DNA of 64,000 bases from Pseudomonas sp. AOB-7 (GCF_003696305.1 NZ_RFFK01000001.1:372001-436000), one strand, 5' to 3'; shown: positions 18,107-26,477, numbered from the stretch's first letter. Notes: generated from the sequence alone by a model not told the origin. Numbers and translations are program-made.

Positions 18107-18601
18107 ATGCGTATCGTGCTGCTGGGCAATGCCGGTGCCGGCAAGAGCACATTGGCCCGGCAGCTGATCGGCGGCCGCGCCGTCGCCCGTCTGGCGCTGG
18201 ACGAGATCGCCTGGAACGAGGGGCCTCAGCGCAAACCGCTTGGCGAAAGCCGGGCATTGCTGATGGGCTTTATCCAGGCACATCGACACTGGGTGATCGA
18301 AGGCTGCTATGGCGACCTGATCGAGACCGCGCTGCTCCACTGCGACGAGCTGATCTTCCTCAATCCCGGCGTCGATACCTGTATCGCCCACTGCCGACGG
18401 CGCCCCTGGGAAGCGGAGAAGTTCGCCAGTGCCACCGAGCAGCAGGCCATGCTCGACAACCTGATCCAGTGGGTCGGCGAGTACCCCATACGGCAGGACG
18501 AGTACGGCCTGGCGCGCCATCGTGCGCTGTTCGAGGGATTCACCGGGCGCAAGCGCGAATACCAAAGCCCGCACGACTACCCGAACTCATCTGCCGAATA
18601 A
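18107..18601 (+). CDS. P-loop NTPase, shikimate/adenylate-kinase-like
   Basis: 164 residues. The Walker A motif GNAGAGKST is at 7-15 and the remainder resembles small nucleotide kinases and FlaR/topology-modulation proteins: LALDEIAWNEGPQ after the first helix, WVIEGCYGDLIE and LIFLNPGVDTCIAHCRRRPW. These suggest a kinase acting on a small molecule or an unassigned ATPase. It diverges from the epimerase operon, with 147 bp between the starts. A GC-rich hairpin (CCCCGC/GCGGGG at 18602-18623) follows the stop. The specific substrate is unknown. Confidence 0.75.
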   Translation: MRIVLLGNAGAGKSTLARQLIGGRAVARLALDEIAWNEGPQRKPLGESRALLMGFIQAHRHWVIEGCYGDLIETALLHCDELIFLNPGVDTCIAHCRRRPWEAEKFASATEQQAMLDNLIQWVGEYPIRQDEYGLARHRALFEGFTGRKREYQSPHDYPNSSAE

Positions 18602-18663
18602 CCCCGCATGCCTACAGGCGGGGCGTTACAATGGCCGCCCTTTTGCCAGCCGAGCCACCCCGC

Positions 18664-19374
18664 ATGAGCGAACCCGTCCGCCTGTCCAAACGCGTCATCG
18701 AACTGTTCGGCTGTTCGCGGCGCGAGGCCGACCTGTACATCACCGGCGGCTGGGTCAGCGTCGACGGCCAGGTGGTCGAGGCGCCGCAGTTCAAGGTCGA
18801 GGGCCAGCGCGTCGAACTGCACCCCGAGGCCAGCCTCGATCCGGTGGAGCCGGTGACCCTGCTGCTGAACTGCGCGGCCGACGCCGACAACGCGCGAATC
18901 CAGCAGTCGCTGGCCGCCGTCAACCACTGGAGCGACGACCCGCACACACAGCGCGTGCTGCATGGGCATTTCCTCCGCCAGGAGCAGAGCCTGCCGCTGC
19001 AGGTCGGCGCCAGCGGCCTGGTGGTGCTCAGCCAGGACTGGCGCACGCAACGCAAGCTGCGCGAGGACGGCCACAAGCTGGAACAGGAATACCTGCTGGA
19101 GGTCAGCGGCGAGCTGGCGCCGAACGGCCTGGAGCGCCTGAAGAAGGGCCTGCTGCACAAGGGCGTGCAGTTCCCGCCGTGCAAGGCCAGCTGGCAGAGC
19201 GAGCAGCGCCTGCGTTTCGCCCTGAAGAACCCGCAGCCGCAGCAGCTGCGGCAGATGTGCGCGGCGCTGGGGCTGACGGTGCTGGCGATGAAGCGCATCC
19301 GCATCGGCGGCGTGCCCATGGCCAAGCTGCCGCTCGGTCAGTGGCGCTACCTGGGCGAGAAGGAACGCTTCTGA
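18664..19374 (+). CDS. RsuA/RluF-family pseudouridine synthase homologue lacking the catalytic Asp
   Basis: 236 residues with an N-terminal S4 RNA-binding domain (RLSKRVIELFGCSRREADLY, about 5-50) and a pseudouridine-synthase fold (LEQEYLLEVSGEL, MKRIRIGGV). Active members have GRLDxDSxGL, in which the Asp attacks uridine. Here the aligned segment is SLPLQVGASGLVVLS, with Gln where the Asp should be and no Arg before it. The protein may bind RNA without modifying it, or use another residue. The family call is sound; activity is doubtful. The gene stands between the P-loop gene and a small secreted protein gene. Confidence 0.85.
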   Translation: MSEPVRLSKRVIELFGCSRREADLYITGGWVSVDGQVVEAPQFKVEGQRVELHPEASLDPVEPVTLLLNCAADADNARIQQSLAAVNHWSDDPHTQRVLHGHFLRQEQSLPLQVGASGLVVLSQDWRTQRKLREDGHKLEQEYLLEVSGELAPNGLERLKKGLLHKGVQFPPCKASWQSEQRLRFALKNPQPQQLRQMCAALGLTVLAMKRIRIGGVPMAKLPLGQWRYLGEKERF

Positions 19375-19418
19375 CAACCATGCTAGGGTTTGCCTCTCGT
19401 CTTGCGGAGACCATCGCC

Positions 19419-19604
19419 ATGCGTACGCTGCTACTGACCGCCCTGCTCGCCCTGAGCGCCGCCTGCCTGGCCGCGCCGGCACCGTTCTTTCTCTGGCAGA
19501 GCAAGGCCGACGGCCACCTGACCTGCGCCCAGGTCAGCCCCGGCGAAGGCTGGGTGCGCTTCGCCGGGCCCTTTCGCGACGCCGGTTGCCGGGTGATCGA
19601 CTAG
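19419..19604 (+). CDS. Small secreted protein of unknown function
   Basis: 61 residues: a clear signal peptide (MRTLLLTALLALSAACLAAP) and a mature part of about 40 residues with two cysteines (LTCAQV and DAGCRVID) that could form one disulfide in the periplasm. The GGAGA ribosome site eight bases before ATG 19419 supports it as a real gene. It starts 44 bases after the pseudouridine-synthase homologue. No family recognised. Confidence 0.65.
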   Translation: MRTLLLTALLALSAACLAAPAPFFLWQSKADGHLTCAQVSPGEGWVRFAGPFRDAGCRVID

Positions 19605-19702
19605 CGAAGCGCCTTTGGTCAGCGCCTGCCGGCGCCGGGCCATGCTCGACTAGCATTAGCCATGGGGGATCTGACTCACCTTCGAGGTGAAGGAGACCGC
19701 TC

Positions 19703-20338
19703 ATGGCCACCCTCGACTGGCGCCTGCAAGGCGTCGAATTCATTTCCTGCAATTGCAACTGGGGCTGTCCCTGCCAGTTCAGCGCCCCGCCCACCCACGG
19801 CAACTGCGAGGCGGTGGTGGCGATGCGCATCGCCCATGGCCATTTCCAGGCCACGCCCCTGGACGGCCTGTGCTGGGCCGCCACCTTCGCCTGGCCCGGC
19901 GCCATCCACAAGGGTAACGGCAGCGTCCAGCTGTTTATCGACGAGCGCGCCGACGCCGCGCAGCGTCAGGCGCTGCTGACCATCCTCTCCGGCCAGGAAA
20001 GCGAGCCCGGGGCCAATGTGTTCCAGGTCTTCAGCACCACCCTGAGCCAGGTGTTCGACCCGCTGTTCGTGCCCATCGAACTCAGCATCGATGTCGACGC
20101 GCGCCTCGCCACGCTGCACATCCCCGGCGTGCTGCAGGCCAGTGGCGAACCGATCCGCAGCCCGGTCGACGGCAGGCCGCAGCGGGCACGCCTGGTCTTG
20201 CCGGAGGGCTTCGAGTTCCTCGAAGCGGAGATGGCCAGCGGCAGCCACAGCACCCACGCCGCACTGCACCTGGAGTCCAGCGGCGGCCACAGCCACCTGG
20301 CCCGAGTGCACTTCACCGGCCAGGGTGTGCAGCCCTGA
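19703..20338 (+). CDS. DUF1326 cysteine-motif protein
   Basis: 211 residues without a signal peptide. The signature SCNCNWGCPCQF places Cys16, Cys18, Cys22 and Cys24 in a tight cluster near the N-terminus, which looks like a metal-binding or redox centre. The remainder is a beta-rich domain of DUF1326. An AAGGAGA ribosome site precedes the ATG. It is followed directly by a DUF2182 membrane protein gene, a pairing I believe recurs in other bacteria. Biochemical role unknown. Confidence 0.85.
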   Translation: MATLDWRLQGVEFISCNCNWGCPCQFSAPPTHGNCEAVVAMRIAHGHFQATPLDGLCWAATFAWPGAIHKGNGSVQLFIDERADAAQRQALLTILSGQESEPGANVFQVFSTTLSQVFDPLFVPIELSIDVDARLATLHIPGVLQASGEPIRSPVDGRPQRARLVLPEGFEFLEAEMASGSHSTHAALHLESSGGHSHLARVHFTGQGVQP

Positions 20339-20379
20339 ACGCGGTTGTACCTCGCCGCCCGCTGACGGCGGAACAGGCG

Positions 20380-21114
20380 TTGTGGCTGTTGTGCCTGCTG
20401 ACGCTGATCGCGCTCGCCTGGCTGGCGCTGCAGCGCATGGCCCTGACCATGAGCGCGCCGGGCGGCATGGCGGATGCGGCGATGAGCGGCATGCCGATGC
20501 CCTGGAGTCCGGGCGATGCCCTGCTGATGCTCGCCATGTGGGCGGTGATGATGGTCGCCATGATGCTGCCCGGCGCCTTGCCCACGCTGCTGCTCTACCA
20601 GGCGCTGCTGCGCGGGCGCCTGGCCACCCCGCGGCGGCACCTGGCCGTGGCGCTGTTCGCCCTGGCCTATCTGCTGGTGTGGAGCGTCTTCGCCATTGCC
20701 GCCACCGCGCTGCAGTGGTGGCTGGAACAGCTCAGCCTGGTGCACAACACGATGCGCAGCGCCAGTACTCAGCTCACTGCGCTACTGCTGCTCGGCGCCG
20801 GCCTCTACCAGTGGCTGCCGCTCAAGGCGGCCTGCCTGACGCGCTGCCGCGGGCCGCTGCAGTTCTTCCTCGGCAACTGGCGCGACGGGGCGCTCGGCGG
20901 CCTGCGCATGGGCCTGGCCCATGGCGGCTACTGCCTGGGCTGTTGCTGGGCGCTGATGGGCCTGCTGCTGGTGGTGGGGGTGATGAACCTGCTGTGGGTG
21001 GCGGCGCTCGGCGCCTGGGTGCTGCTGGAGAAGTGCCTGCCGCAGGGCCTGTGGCTGGCGCGCCTGGGCGGGCTGCTGCTGATCGCCTGGGGCCTGTGGC
21101 TGCTGTTCGGCTGA
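20380..21114 (+). CDS. DUF2182 predicted metal-binding integral membrane protein
   Basis: About 244 residues with six or so hydrophobic helices. Family motifs are WAVMMVAMMLPGALPTLLLY and, near residue 185, LAHGGYCLGCCWALMGL with three cysteines. Methionine-rich segments (MSGMPMPWSPG) face one side. The start is uncertain: there is no ATG or GTG. TTG 20380 is used here, but a CTG at 20335 overlapping the preceding stop as CTGA, with AGGGTG seven bases before it, would add VVPRRPLTAEQ and fits a coupled start better. Partner of the DUF1326 gene. Confidence 0.82.
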   Translation: MWLLCLLTLIALAWLALQRMALTMSAPGGMADAAMSGMPMPWSPGDALLMLAMWAVMMVAMMLPGALPTLLLYQALLRGRLATPRRHLAVALFALAYLLVWSVFAIAATALQWWLEQLSLVHNTMRSASTQLTALLLLGAGLYQWLPLKAACLTRCRGPLQFFLGNWRDGALGGLRMGLAHGGYCLGCCWALMGLLLVVGVMNLLWVAALGAWVLLEKCLPQGLWLARLGGLLLIAWGLWLLFG

Positions 21115-21158
21115 GCCCCTGGGTTAACATGGCCGCCCCCGACCCGTATGCCGCCGCC

Positions 21159-21857
21159 ATGACCTACAGCGTTTCCCCGATCGGTTTCGTCCGTTCCTGC
21201 TTCAAGGAAAAATTCGCCATCCCCCGCCAGCCGCAGCTGGCGCCGGCCGCGCGCGGCGTGCTGGAGCTGCTGCCGCCGTTCGACCAGGGCGACGCGGTGC
21301 AGGGACTGGAGCAGGTCAGCCATGTCTGGCTGCTGTTTCTCTTCCACCAAGCGCTGGAGCAGCAGCCGCGGCTGAAGGTGCGCCCGCCGCGCCTGGGCGG
21401 CAACCAGGCGGTCGGGGTGTTCAGCACCCGCGCCACCCACCGGCCCAACGGCATCGGCCAGTCGGTGGTGCGCCTGGAGCGGGTCGAGCCGGGCCGCCTG
21501 CACCTGTCCGGCATCGACCTGCTCGACGGCACCCCGGTGCTGGATATCAAGCCCTACGTGCCCTACGCCGACTGCCTGCCCGAGGCGCGCAACGCCATGG
21601 CCGAGGGTGCGCCGCAACTGATCCCGGTGGCCTGGCAGGCCGAGGCGCTGCAGCAGGCGCAGGCGCACGCCCTGCGCCTGGGCGAACCGCTGGTGGAACT
21701 GATCGAACAATGCCTGGCGCAGGACCCGCGCCCGGCCTACCAGCAGCCCGAGCCCGAGCGCCGCTACGGCGCGCGCCTGTGGGACCTGGACGTGCACTGG
21801 CACTACCCCGAGCCGGGGCGCATCTGCGTGCTGGATCTGCAGCGAGTGGCGCCGTAG
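21159..21857 (+). CDS. trmO: tRNA (N6-threonylcarbamoyladenosine37-N6)-methyltransferase TrmO
   Basis: 232-residue SAM-dependent enzyme methylating the t6A37 base of threonine tRNAs. It begins YSVSPIGFVRSCFKEKFAIP and contains FSTRATHRPNGIGQSVV and DIKPYVPYAD, the conserved TsaA/TrmO segments. The C-terminal domain (VELIEQCLAQDPRPAYQ) completes a two-domain protein of the usual size. A second ATG 30 bases upstream would add MAAPDPYAAA; the shorter start matches the family. It converges on amtB, with a strong terminator between them. Confidence 0.94.
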   Translation: MTYSVSPIGFVRSCFKEKFAIPRQPQLAPAARGVLELLPPFDQGDAVQGLEQVSHVWLLFLFHQALEQQPRLKVRPPRLGGNQAVGVFSTRATHRPNGIGQSVVRLERVEPGRLHLSGIDLLDGTPVLDIKPYVPYADCLPEARNAMAEGAPQLIPVAWQAEALQQAQAHALRLGEPLVELIEQCLAQDPRPAYQQPEPERRYGARLWDLDVHWHYPEPGRICVLDLQRVAP

Positions 21858-21861
21858 CGCC

Positions 21862-21898
21862 AAAAGGCGCGCCGCCGGCAGGGGCTGCCGGCGGCGCG
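21862..21898 (-). terminator. Strong terminator for amtB, shared region with trmO
   Basis: Perfect 13-bp stem (CGCGCCGCCGGCA at 21868-21880 with its complement at 21886-21898) and a 5-nt loop. Read on the minus strand it is followed by CCTTTTGG, so it mainly terminates amtB. Confidence 0.8.
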
Positions 21899-21902
21899 AG
21901 GC

Positions 21903-23111
21903 TCAATCGAGGTTGATCGAACCGATCTTGTGCACCGACAGGTCGGCGCCGTTGTATTCCTCTTCCTGGCTCAGGCGAATGCCCAGCAGCGCCTTGAGCA
22001 CGCCATAGACCAGGAAGCCGCCAAGCAGCGCCACCAGCACGCCGAGCGCGGTGCCGATCAGCTGGCTGGCCAGGCTGACGCCGCCCAGGCCGCCGAAGGC
22101 CTCCAGGCCGAAGATGCCGCAGGCGATGCCGCCCCACACGCCGCACAGGCCGTGCAGCGGCCAGACGCCGAGCACGTCGTCGATCTTCCATTTCACCTGG
22201 GTCGCGGTGAAGGCCCAGACGAACAGCGCGCCGGCGATGGCGCCGGTGACCAGGGCGCCGACCGGGTGCATCAGGTCGGAGCCGGCGCAGATCGCCACCA
22301 GGCCGGCCAGCGGGCCGTTATGCAGGAAGCCCGGGTCGTTACGCCCGACCAGCAGCGCGGCGACCGTGCCGCCGACCATGGCCATCAGCGAGTTGACTGC
22401 CACCAGGCCGCTGACGCCGTCGAGGGTCTGCGCGCTCATCACGTTGAAGCCGAACCAGCCGATGATCAGGATCCACGAGCCGAGGGCGAGGAAGGGAATG
22501 TTCGACGGCGCCATGGCCACCAGCTTGCCGTCGCGATAGCGGCCGTTGCGCCGCCCCAGCAGCAGCACCGCGCCGAACGCCAGCCAGCCGCCCATGGCGT
22601 GCACCACCACCGAGCCGGCGAAGTCGTGGAAGCCGGCGCCGAAGCGCGCCTGGAGCCAGGCCTGCAGGCCGTAGTTGCCGTTCCAGATCAGGCCCTCGAA
22701 GAAGGGGTAGACGAAGGCCACGATCAGCGCCGTGGCGCACAGCTGCGGGCCGAACTTGGCGCGTTCGGCGATGCCGCCGGAGATGATCGCCGGGATGGCC
22801 GCGGCGAAGGTCAGCAGAAAGAAGAACTTCACCAGGCCGTAGCCATGGTTCTCGGTCAGCACCGCCGCCGGCTCGAGGAAGGTCACCCCGTAGGCGATCC
22901 AGTAACCGATGAAGAAATAGGCCAGCGCCGAGATGGCGAAGTCCGAGAGGATCTTCGACAGCGCGTTGACCTGGTTCTTCTGCCGCACCGTGCCCACTTC
23001 GAGGAAGGCGAAACCGGCGTGCATGGCCAGCACCATGATCGCGCCGAGCAGGATGAACAGGGTATTGGAGCCGTGGATCAGGGTTTCCACGGCGCTGTTG
23101 ATGTTTTCCAT
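21903..23111 (-). CDS. amtB: Ammonium transporter
   Basis: 402-residue Amt/Rh channel with about 11 transmembrane helices. Conserved pieces include GGIAERAKF, HDFAGSVVVHAMGG (first pore-histidine region), NGPLAGLVAICAGSDLMHP and the second pore region WPLHGLCGVWGGIACGIF. There is no cleavable signal peptide in the version starting at ATG 23111 (MENINSAVETL). An in-frame ATG at about 23156 would add 15-20 residues without a good ribosome site. No glnK neighbour is present, which is unusual for amtB; regulation by GlnK would have to come from elsewhere. Confidence 0.94.
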   Translation of the reverse strand: MENINSAVETLIHGSNTLFILLGAIMVLAMHAGFAFLEVGTVRQKNQVNALSKILSDFAISALAYFFIGYWIAYGVTFLEPAAVLTENHGYGLVKFFFLLTFAAAIPAIISGGIAERAKFGPQLCATALIVAFVYPFFEGLIWNGNYGLQAWLQARFGAGFHDFAGSVVVHAMGGWLAFGAVLLLGRRNGRYRDGKLVAMAPSNIPFLALGSWILIIGWFGFNVMSAQTLDGVSGLVAVNSLMAMVGGTVAALLVGRNDPGFLHNGPLAGLVAICAGSDLMHPVGALVTGAIAGALFVWAFTATQVKWKIDDVLGVWPLHGLCGVWGGIACGIFGLEAFGGLGGVSLASQLIGTALGVLVALLGGFLVYGVLKALLGIRLSQEEEYNGADLSVHKIGSINLD

Positions 23112-23481
23112 CTGCGAAGAAAACTCCGGCGTTGGGGAAAAAGCACCAAAGCAAGGCATCGACAAGCCGGCGCGCACCACAATGCAGCCACTCGTACCGC
23201 CATGCCCACATAAAGCGCCAGGCCACGGCCCCGAAATGGCGCCGCTCGATTCTGGCTCCTTGGTACTAATTTCTTATTAATTAATAACTTAGGCTTGCGA
23301 CCGGCCTTCCTGACCCAGACCGGAAAAGCCCCAACACGGGGCAGTTCCGAGACTTCGCGCACCAGCACAATGCAAGCGCTATACCAGCCTGGCCCTTGGC
23401 CATTTACCGACTACCCTTGCGGAACCCTCGAGCCTCGACGCACTCGTAAGCCTTACATGCCCAACGCAGAGGACGCGCTCC
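23112..23481. other. Divergent intergenic region amtB / DUF883
   Basis: 370 bp without a supportable gene. It contains an AT-rich stretch at 23266-23292 (TTCTTATTAATTAATAACTT) unlike the GC-rich surroundings, a plausible promoter zone. No exact sigma54 GG-N10-GC element was found for amtB. Confidence 0.4.
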
Positions 23482-23799
23482 ATGCCCCGTAAAAACGCCA
23501 CCCCGAGCAGCCAGGATGCCCTGCTGGAAGATTTCCAGGCCCTGGTCAGCGACACCGAAAAACTCCTGCAGCACACTGCCAGCCTCGCCGGCGAACAGGC
23601 CGAGGCGCTGCGCGACGATATCCGCAACAGCCTCGGCCGCGCTCGCGAGACCCTGCACCGCGCCGAAGCCGGCCTGCGCGAGCAGGGCAAGATCGCCGTG
23701 GACGCCACTGAGGACTACGTGCACAAGCACCCCTGGCGCGCACTCGGCCTGGCGGCTGCGGTGGGCCTGCTGTTCGGCCTGCTGCTCAGCCGCCGCTGA
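23482..23799 (+). CDS. DUF883 (ElaB/YqjD-like) membrane-anchored protein
   Basis: 105 residues: a long amphipathic helix (LLEDFQALVSDTEKLLQHTA onward) and a C-terminal single membrane anchor (ALGLAAAVGLLFGLLLSRR). E. coli ElaB and YqjD have this layout and bind ribosomes in stationary phase; whether that holds here is unknown. First gene of a trio with a YqjE-like and a YqjK-like gene, the same order as yqjDEK in E. coli. Confidence 0.85.
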   Translation: MPRKNATPSSQDALLEDFQALVSDTEKLLQHTASLAGEQAEALRDDIRNSLGRARETLHRAEAGLREQGKIAVDATEDYVHKHPWRALGLAAAVGLLFGLLLSRR

Positions 23800-23808
23800 G
23801 CGCGCGCC

Positions 23809-24165
23809 ATGAGCGGCCCTTCCCCCCGCCGCCTCGGCGCGGCCCTGCTCGGCCTTCTGCAGGGCCATCTGGCGCTGCTCGGCCACGAACTGGAGGACCA
23901 GCGCAACCAGGCCCTGCGCGCCCTGCTGCTGGGCGGCCTGTGCCTGGGCTTCGCCCTGCTGCTGCTGATCGGCCTGTCGGCGCTGCTGCTGATCCTCTAC
24001 TGGGACAGCCACCGCCTGGCGGTGGCCGTCGGCCTGTGCCTGTTCTATGCCGCCGGCCTGCTGGCCAGCGGCGCCTGGCTGGCCCTCAGCCTGCAGCGCG
24101 CCGAGCCGCCCTTCGCCGCCAGCCTGGAAGAACTGCAACGCGACCGCGAGCAACTGCTGCCATGA
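23809..24165 (+). CDS. YqjE-like phage-holin superfamily membrane protein
   Basis: 118 residues with two adjacent transmembrane helices (ALLLGGLCLGFALLLLIGLS and VAVGLCLFYAAGLLASGAWL) and charged ends. This matches the Actinobacterial holin-X / YqjE family. It starts nine bases after the DUF883 stop and overlaps the next gene by four bases. Function unknown; the holin name reflects topology only. Confidence 0.8.
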   Translation: MSGPSPRRLGAALLGLLQGHLALLGHELEDQRNQALRALLLGGLCLGFALLLLIGLSALLLILYWDSHRLAVAVGLCLFYAAGLLASGAWLALSLQRAEPPFAASLEELQRDREQLLP

Positions 24166-24467
24166 GCCTGCCCCCCCTCCCCAAAGGCGCCTCGCGCCGG
24201 CAGCTGCGCAAGGCGGTGCTGCGCATGCGCCTGGAGATGCACCGCCAGGAGCTGCGCCACGAAGCGCTGCAGCTCAGCCAGCCGCTGCGCCAGGCGCGCG
24301 ACTACGGCCTGCGCCTGCGTCAGGGCAGCGCACCATTTTGGCTCGCCGGCGGCGCCCTGGCCCTGGCCGGCCTGCTCGGCGGCAAGCGTGGCTGGCGGCG
24401 CTGGCTGCGCCTGGCGCTGATCGTCGCCCCGCTGCTGCGGCGCCGCCGCCCCACCGCCGAGGCCTGA
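24162..24467 (+). CDS. YqjK-like small basic membrane protein
   Basis: 101 residues, strongly basic, with a Leu/Arg-rich helix (RRQLRKAVLRMRLEMHRQEL), one hydrophobic segment (FWLAGGALALAGLLGG) and a polyarginine-like tail. The ATG overlaps the upstream stop as ATGA, so translation should be coupled. Position and composition fit YqjK of the yqjDEK group; sequence identity is weak. Confidence 0.7.
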   Translation: MSLPPLPKGASRRQLRKAVLRMRLEMHRQELRHEALQLSQPLRQARDYGLRLRQGSAPFWLAGGALALAGLLGGKRGWRRWLRLALIVAPLLRRRRPTAEA

Positions 24468-24541
24468 ATGCCGCTGGTCTAGACCTGGGCTGGCCGCGAT
24501 CTTGCTAGATCGAGCGATCCGCCCGCCTCGGTGGCGGCCCA

Positions 24542-25729
24542 ATGCTCGCAGCTAAGGACACCCAGGTGATCGACGGACAGCCCTTCGCCGTCTTCCAGCC
24601 CTTTATCGACACCGCCACCGGCCGCATCGCCGGGGTCGAGGCGCTCGCCCGGCTGCGCGACGCCAACGGCCAGGCGCATTCCGCCGGCCCGCTGTTCGCC
24701 GACCCGAAGACCCCGCCGGCGGCGCTGCGCCGCCTCGACCGCCAGGTGCGCGAGGATGCCCTGGCGCGCTTTCACCAGGCGCCTGCGGACTGGTTTCTCA
24801 GCCTCAACATCTCGCCGCGCTGGATCAGCCGCCTGCGTCCGGCGCAGCCGCTGCCCAGCCTGCTGCAACTGCAGCGCAGCGGCATCGACCCGGCGCGCAT
24901 CGTCTTCGAGATCACCGAACTGGGCGGCGCCAGCCAACGCCTGCCGGACGTGGTGGCGCGCTACCGCGAGGCCGGCGCGCGCATCGCCATCGACGATTTC
25001 GGCGCCGGCTACTCGCAACTCGACCGGGTGCTGGCGCTGCAGCCGGACATCCTCAAGCTGGACATGCGCCTGTTCCAGGCCGCCGCCCGCGGCGGCCCCA
25101 GCGGCGAGGTGGTCAAGGCGCTGGCGCAGATGGCGGAAAAGACCGGCTGCTGGATCATCGCCGAGGGCGTGGAAACCGAAGCGGAGCTCAACTTCGCCCT
25201 GGAATGCGGGGCCCGCTACGTCCAGGGTTTCCTGTTCGCCAAGCCTGCCCGCGAGCTGTTCGCCAGCGACGCCTTCGCCGGCCGCTTCGCCCGTCTGCGC
25301 GACAGCTACGTGCAGCACAAGCTCGCCGAGCGCGCGCGGCTGATGACCCTGCGCCAGCAACTGACGGAGCTGATGCACGAGCTGCGCCCGTGGGCCGAGA
25401 GCGGCGCGCCGGCCGCCCGCCTGCGCGCGCCGGATCACTACCCCTGGCTGCTGCGCATCTACCAGTGCGACCGCCACGGCACCCAGCTCACCCCCAACCT
25501 GGAATGGCGCCAGCAGGCCTGGCACAGCGACGACCGCTACCTGGGCCACAACTGGTCGTGGCGCCCCTACTTCTACCAGTTGCTCGCCGAGGGCTGGGAG
25601 GAGCGCCGCCTGACCCTGTCCACCACCTACCGCGACGCCACTAGCAACCAGTACTGCCTGACCGCTGGGCAGTTCATCGACCACGGCCGCCGCTTGCTGC
25701 TGGTGGACATCGACGCCGCCGGCCTCTGA
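24542..25729 (+). CDS. EAL-domain c-di-GMP phosphodiesterase with YkuI-type C-terminal domain
   Basis: 395 residues. The N-terminal EAL domain (about 10-250) has VEALARL, LNISPRW, FEITEL, IDDFGAGYSQL, LKLDM, AEGVETEAEL and VQGFLFAKP, so the metal- and substrate-binding acidic residues are present and it should hydrolyse c-di-GMP. The C-terminal 130 residues (WLLRIYQCDRHGTQLTPN to TTYRDATSNQYCLTAGQF) resemble the PAS/Cache-like YkuI_C domain and may sense a ligand. No transmembrane helix, so cytosolic. It lies 74 bases after the YqjK-like gene. Confidence 0.92.
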   Translation: MLAAKDTQVIDGQPFAVFQPFIDTATGRIAGVEALARLRDANGQAHSAGPLFADPKTPPAALRRLDRQVREDALARFHQAPADWFLSLNISPRWISRLRPAQPLPSLLQLQRSGIDPARIVFEITELGGASQRLPDVVARYREAGARIAIDDFGAGYSQLDRVLALQPDILKLDMRLFQAAARGGPSGEVVKALAQMAEKTGCWIIAEGVETEAELNFALECGARYVQGFLFAKPARELFASDAFAGRFARLRDSYVQHKLAERARLMTLRQQLTELMHELRPWAESGAPAARLRAPDHYPWLLRIYQCDRHGTQLTPNLEWRQQAWHSDDRYLGHNWSWRPYFYQLLAEGWEERRLTLSTTYRDATSNQYCLTAGQFIDHGRRLLLVDIDAAGL

Positions 25730-25737
25730 GAAACTGT

Positions 25738-25848
25738 TCAAAATCTTTTGCGCAGTAGGTTCAGGAAGGCCGGGTGGATGAACTGCAGACTGCTCCAGCC
25801 GAACGCGGCGACGCCGAGCGCTGCCAGTACCTTGCTTCGCGTATTCAT
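25738..25848 (-). pseudogene. Truncated heme-binding-domain cytochrome, N-terminus only
   Basis: 36 codons beginning MNTRSKVLAALGVAAFGWSS with a GGAGGT ribosome site. This matches the signal-anchor start of small heme-binding-domain (CxxCH) proteins, whose next residues are normally QFIHP followed by the heme motif. Here the frame runs into unrelated sequence and a TGA before any CxxCH. The start lies 18 bases after the multicopper oxidase stop, so the two were probably one operon. Confidence 0.6.
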
Positions 25849-25866
25849 GGCAAACCTCCGGCTGGC

Positions 25867-26477
25867 TCAGACGATCTCACAACGCAGCATCATCGAGTGG
25901 TCTTTGTGGGTCAGGTTGTGGCAGCGCATCACGTACTTGCCCTTGTAGTCGCGCAAACGCATCCCCCCCCCACGAGACAGTACGGTCGGAGATGTTGAAC
26001 ACAGCCTTGCGCCGCGCCACCCGCAGCAATGGCTCGATCTTGCCGATGACCACCACCTTGTCGCCGGGGATGCCCCGGGGCTGACCTGGTCGTAGTAGAG
26101 CATGTCGTTGGGGTCGAAACGGCGGTCGCCGAAGGCTGGCGGATCGCCCTAGTGCGAATGCACCACCGGGCTCAGCACGGGCAGATTCGGTCAGGCGGCC
26201 TGATAGGTCCAGACCGGCTGCGGCGGATAGGCCGGATTGAACACCCAGCCCTCGCGCTGCGCAGCCTGCAACTCGTAGTGCTCGGCCGGCCGGCCGAACT
26301 GAGCCCAGCGCCGATGCGCCGGATGCCCGGCCTCACCGGCAACGGCGTTGGTAAGCTCGGCGGGCGGCGGATCGAGCGCTTGCCGCAAAGCAGTGGTGGC
26401 CGGTCGGGCAGGAACTCCTGCCAGGGAATGGTCGCCAGGATCAGCGCCGCACTATGGAGAAAGCCGCGCCGCGACAA
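25867..26477 (-). pseudogene. Decayed multicopper oxidase gene
   Basis: Fragments of one gene in changing frames. A twin-arginine-like start (LSRRGFLHSAALILATIPWQ, from about 26477) is followed in another frame by GWVFNPAYPPQPVWTYQ and then a stop. Next come HSH, a stop, and GDPPAFGDRRFDPNDMLYYD, and, after a frame change, GIPGDKVVVIGKIEPLLRVA. The end returns to frame after a run of nine C at 25963-25971, with KYVMRCHNLTHKDHSMMLRC, the type-1 copper site region. Only about 610 bp remain of an expected 1.5 kb, so large internal parts are deleted. Confidence 0.75.

Noticed and set aside
23112-23300. Sigma54 promoter for amtB
   Set aside because: The nearest candidate has GG and GC eight bases apart instead of ten.
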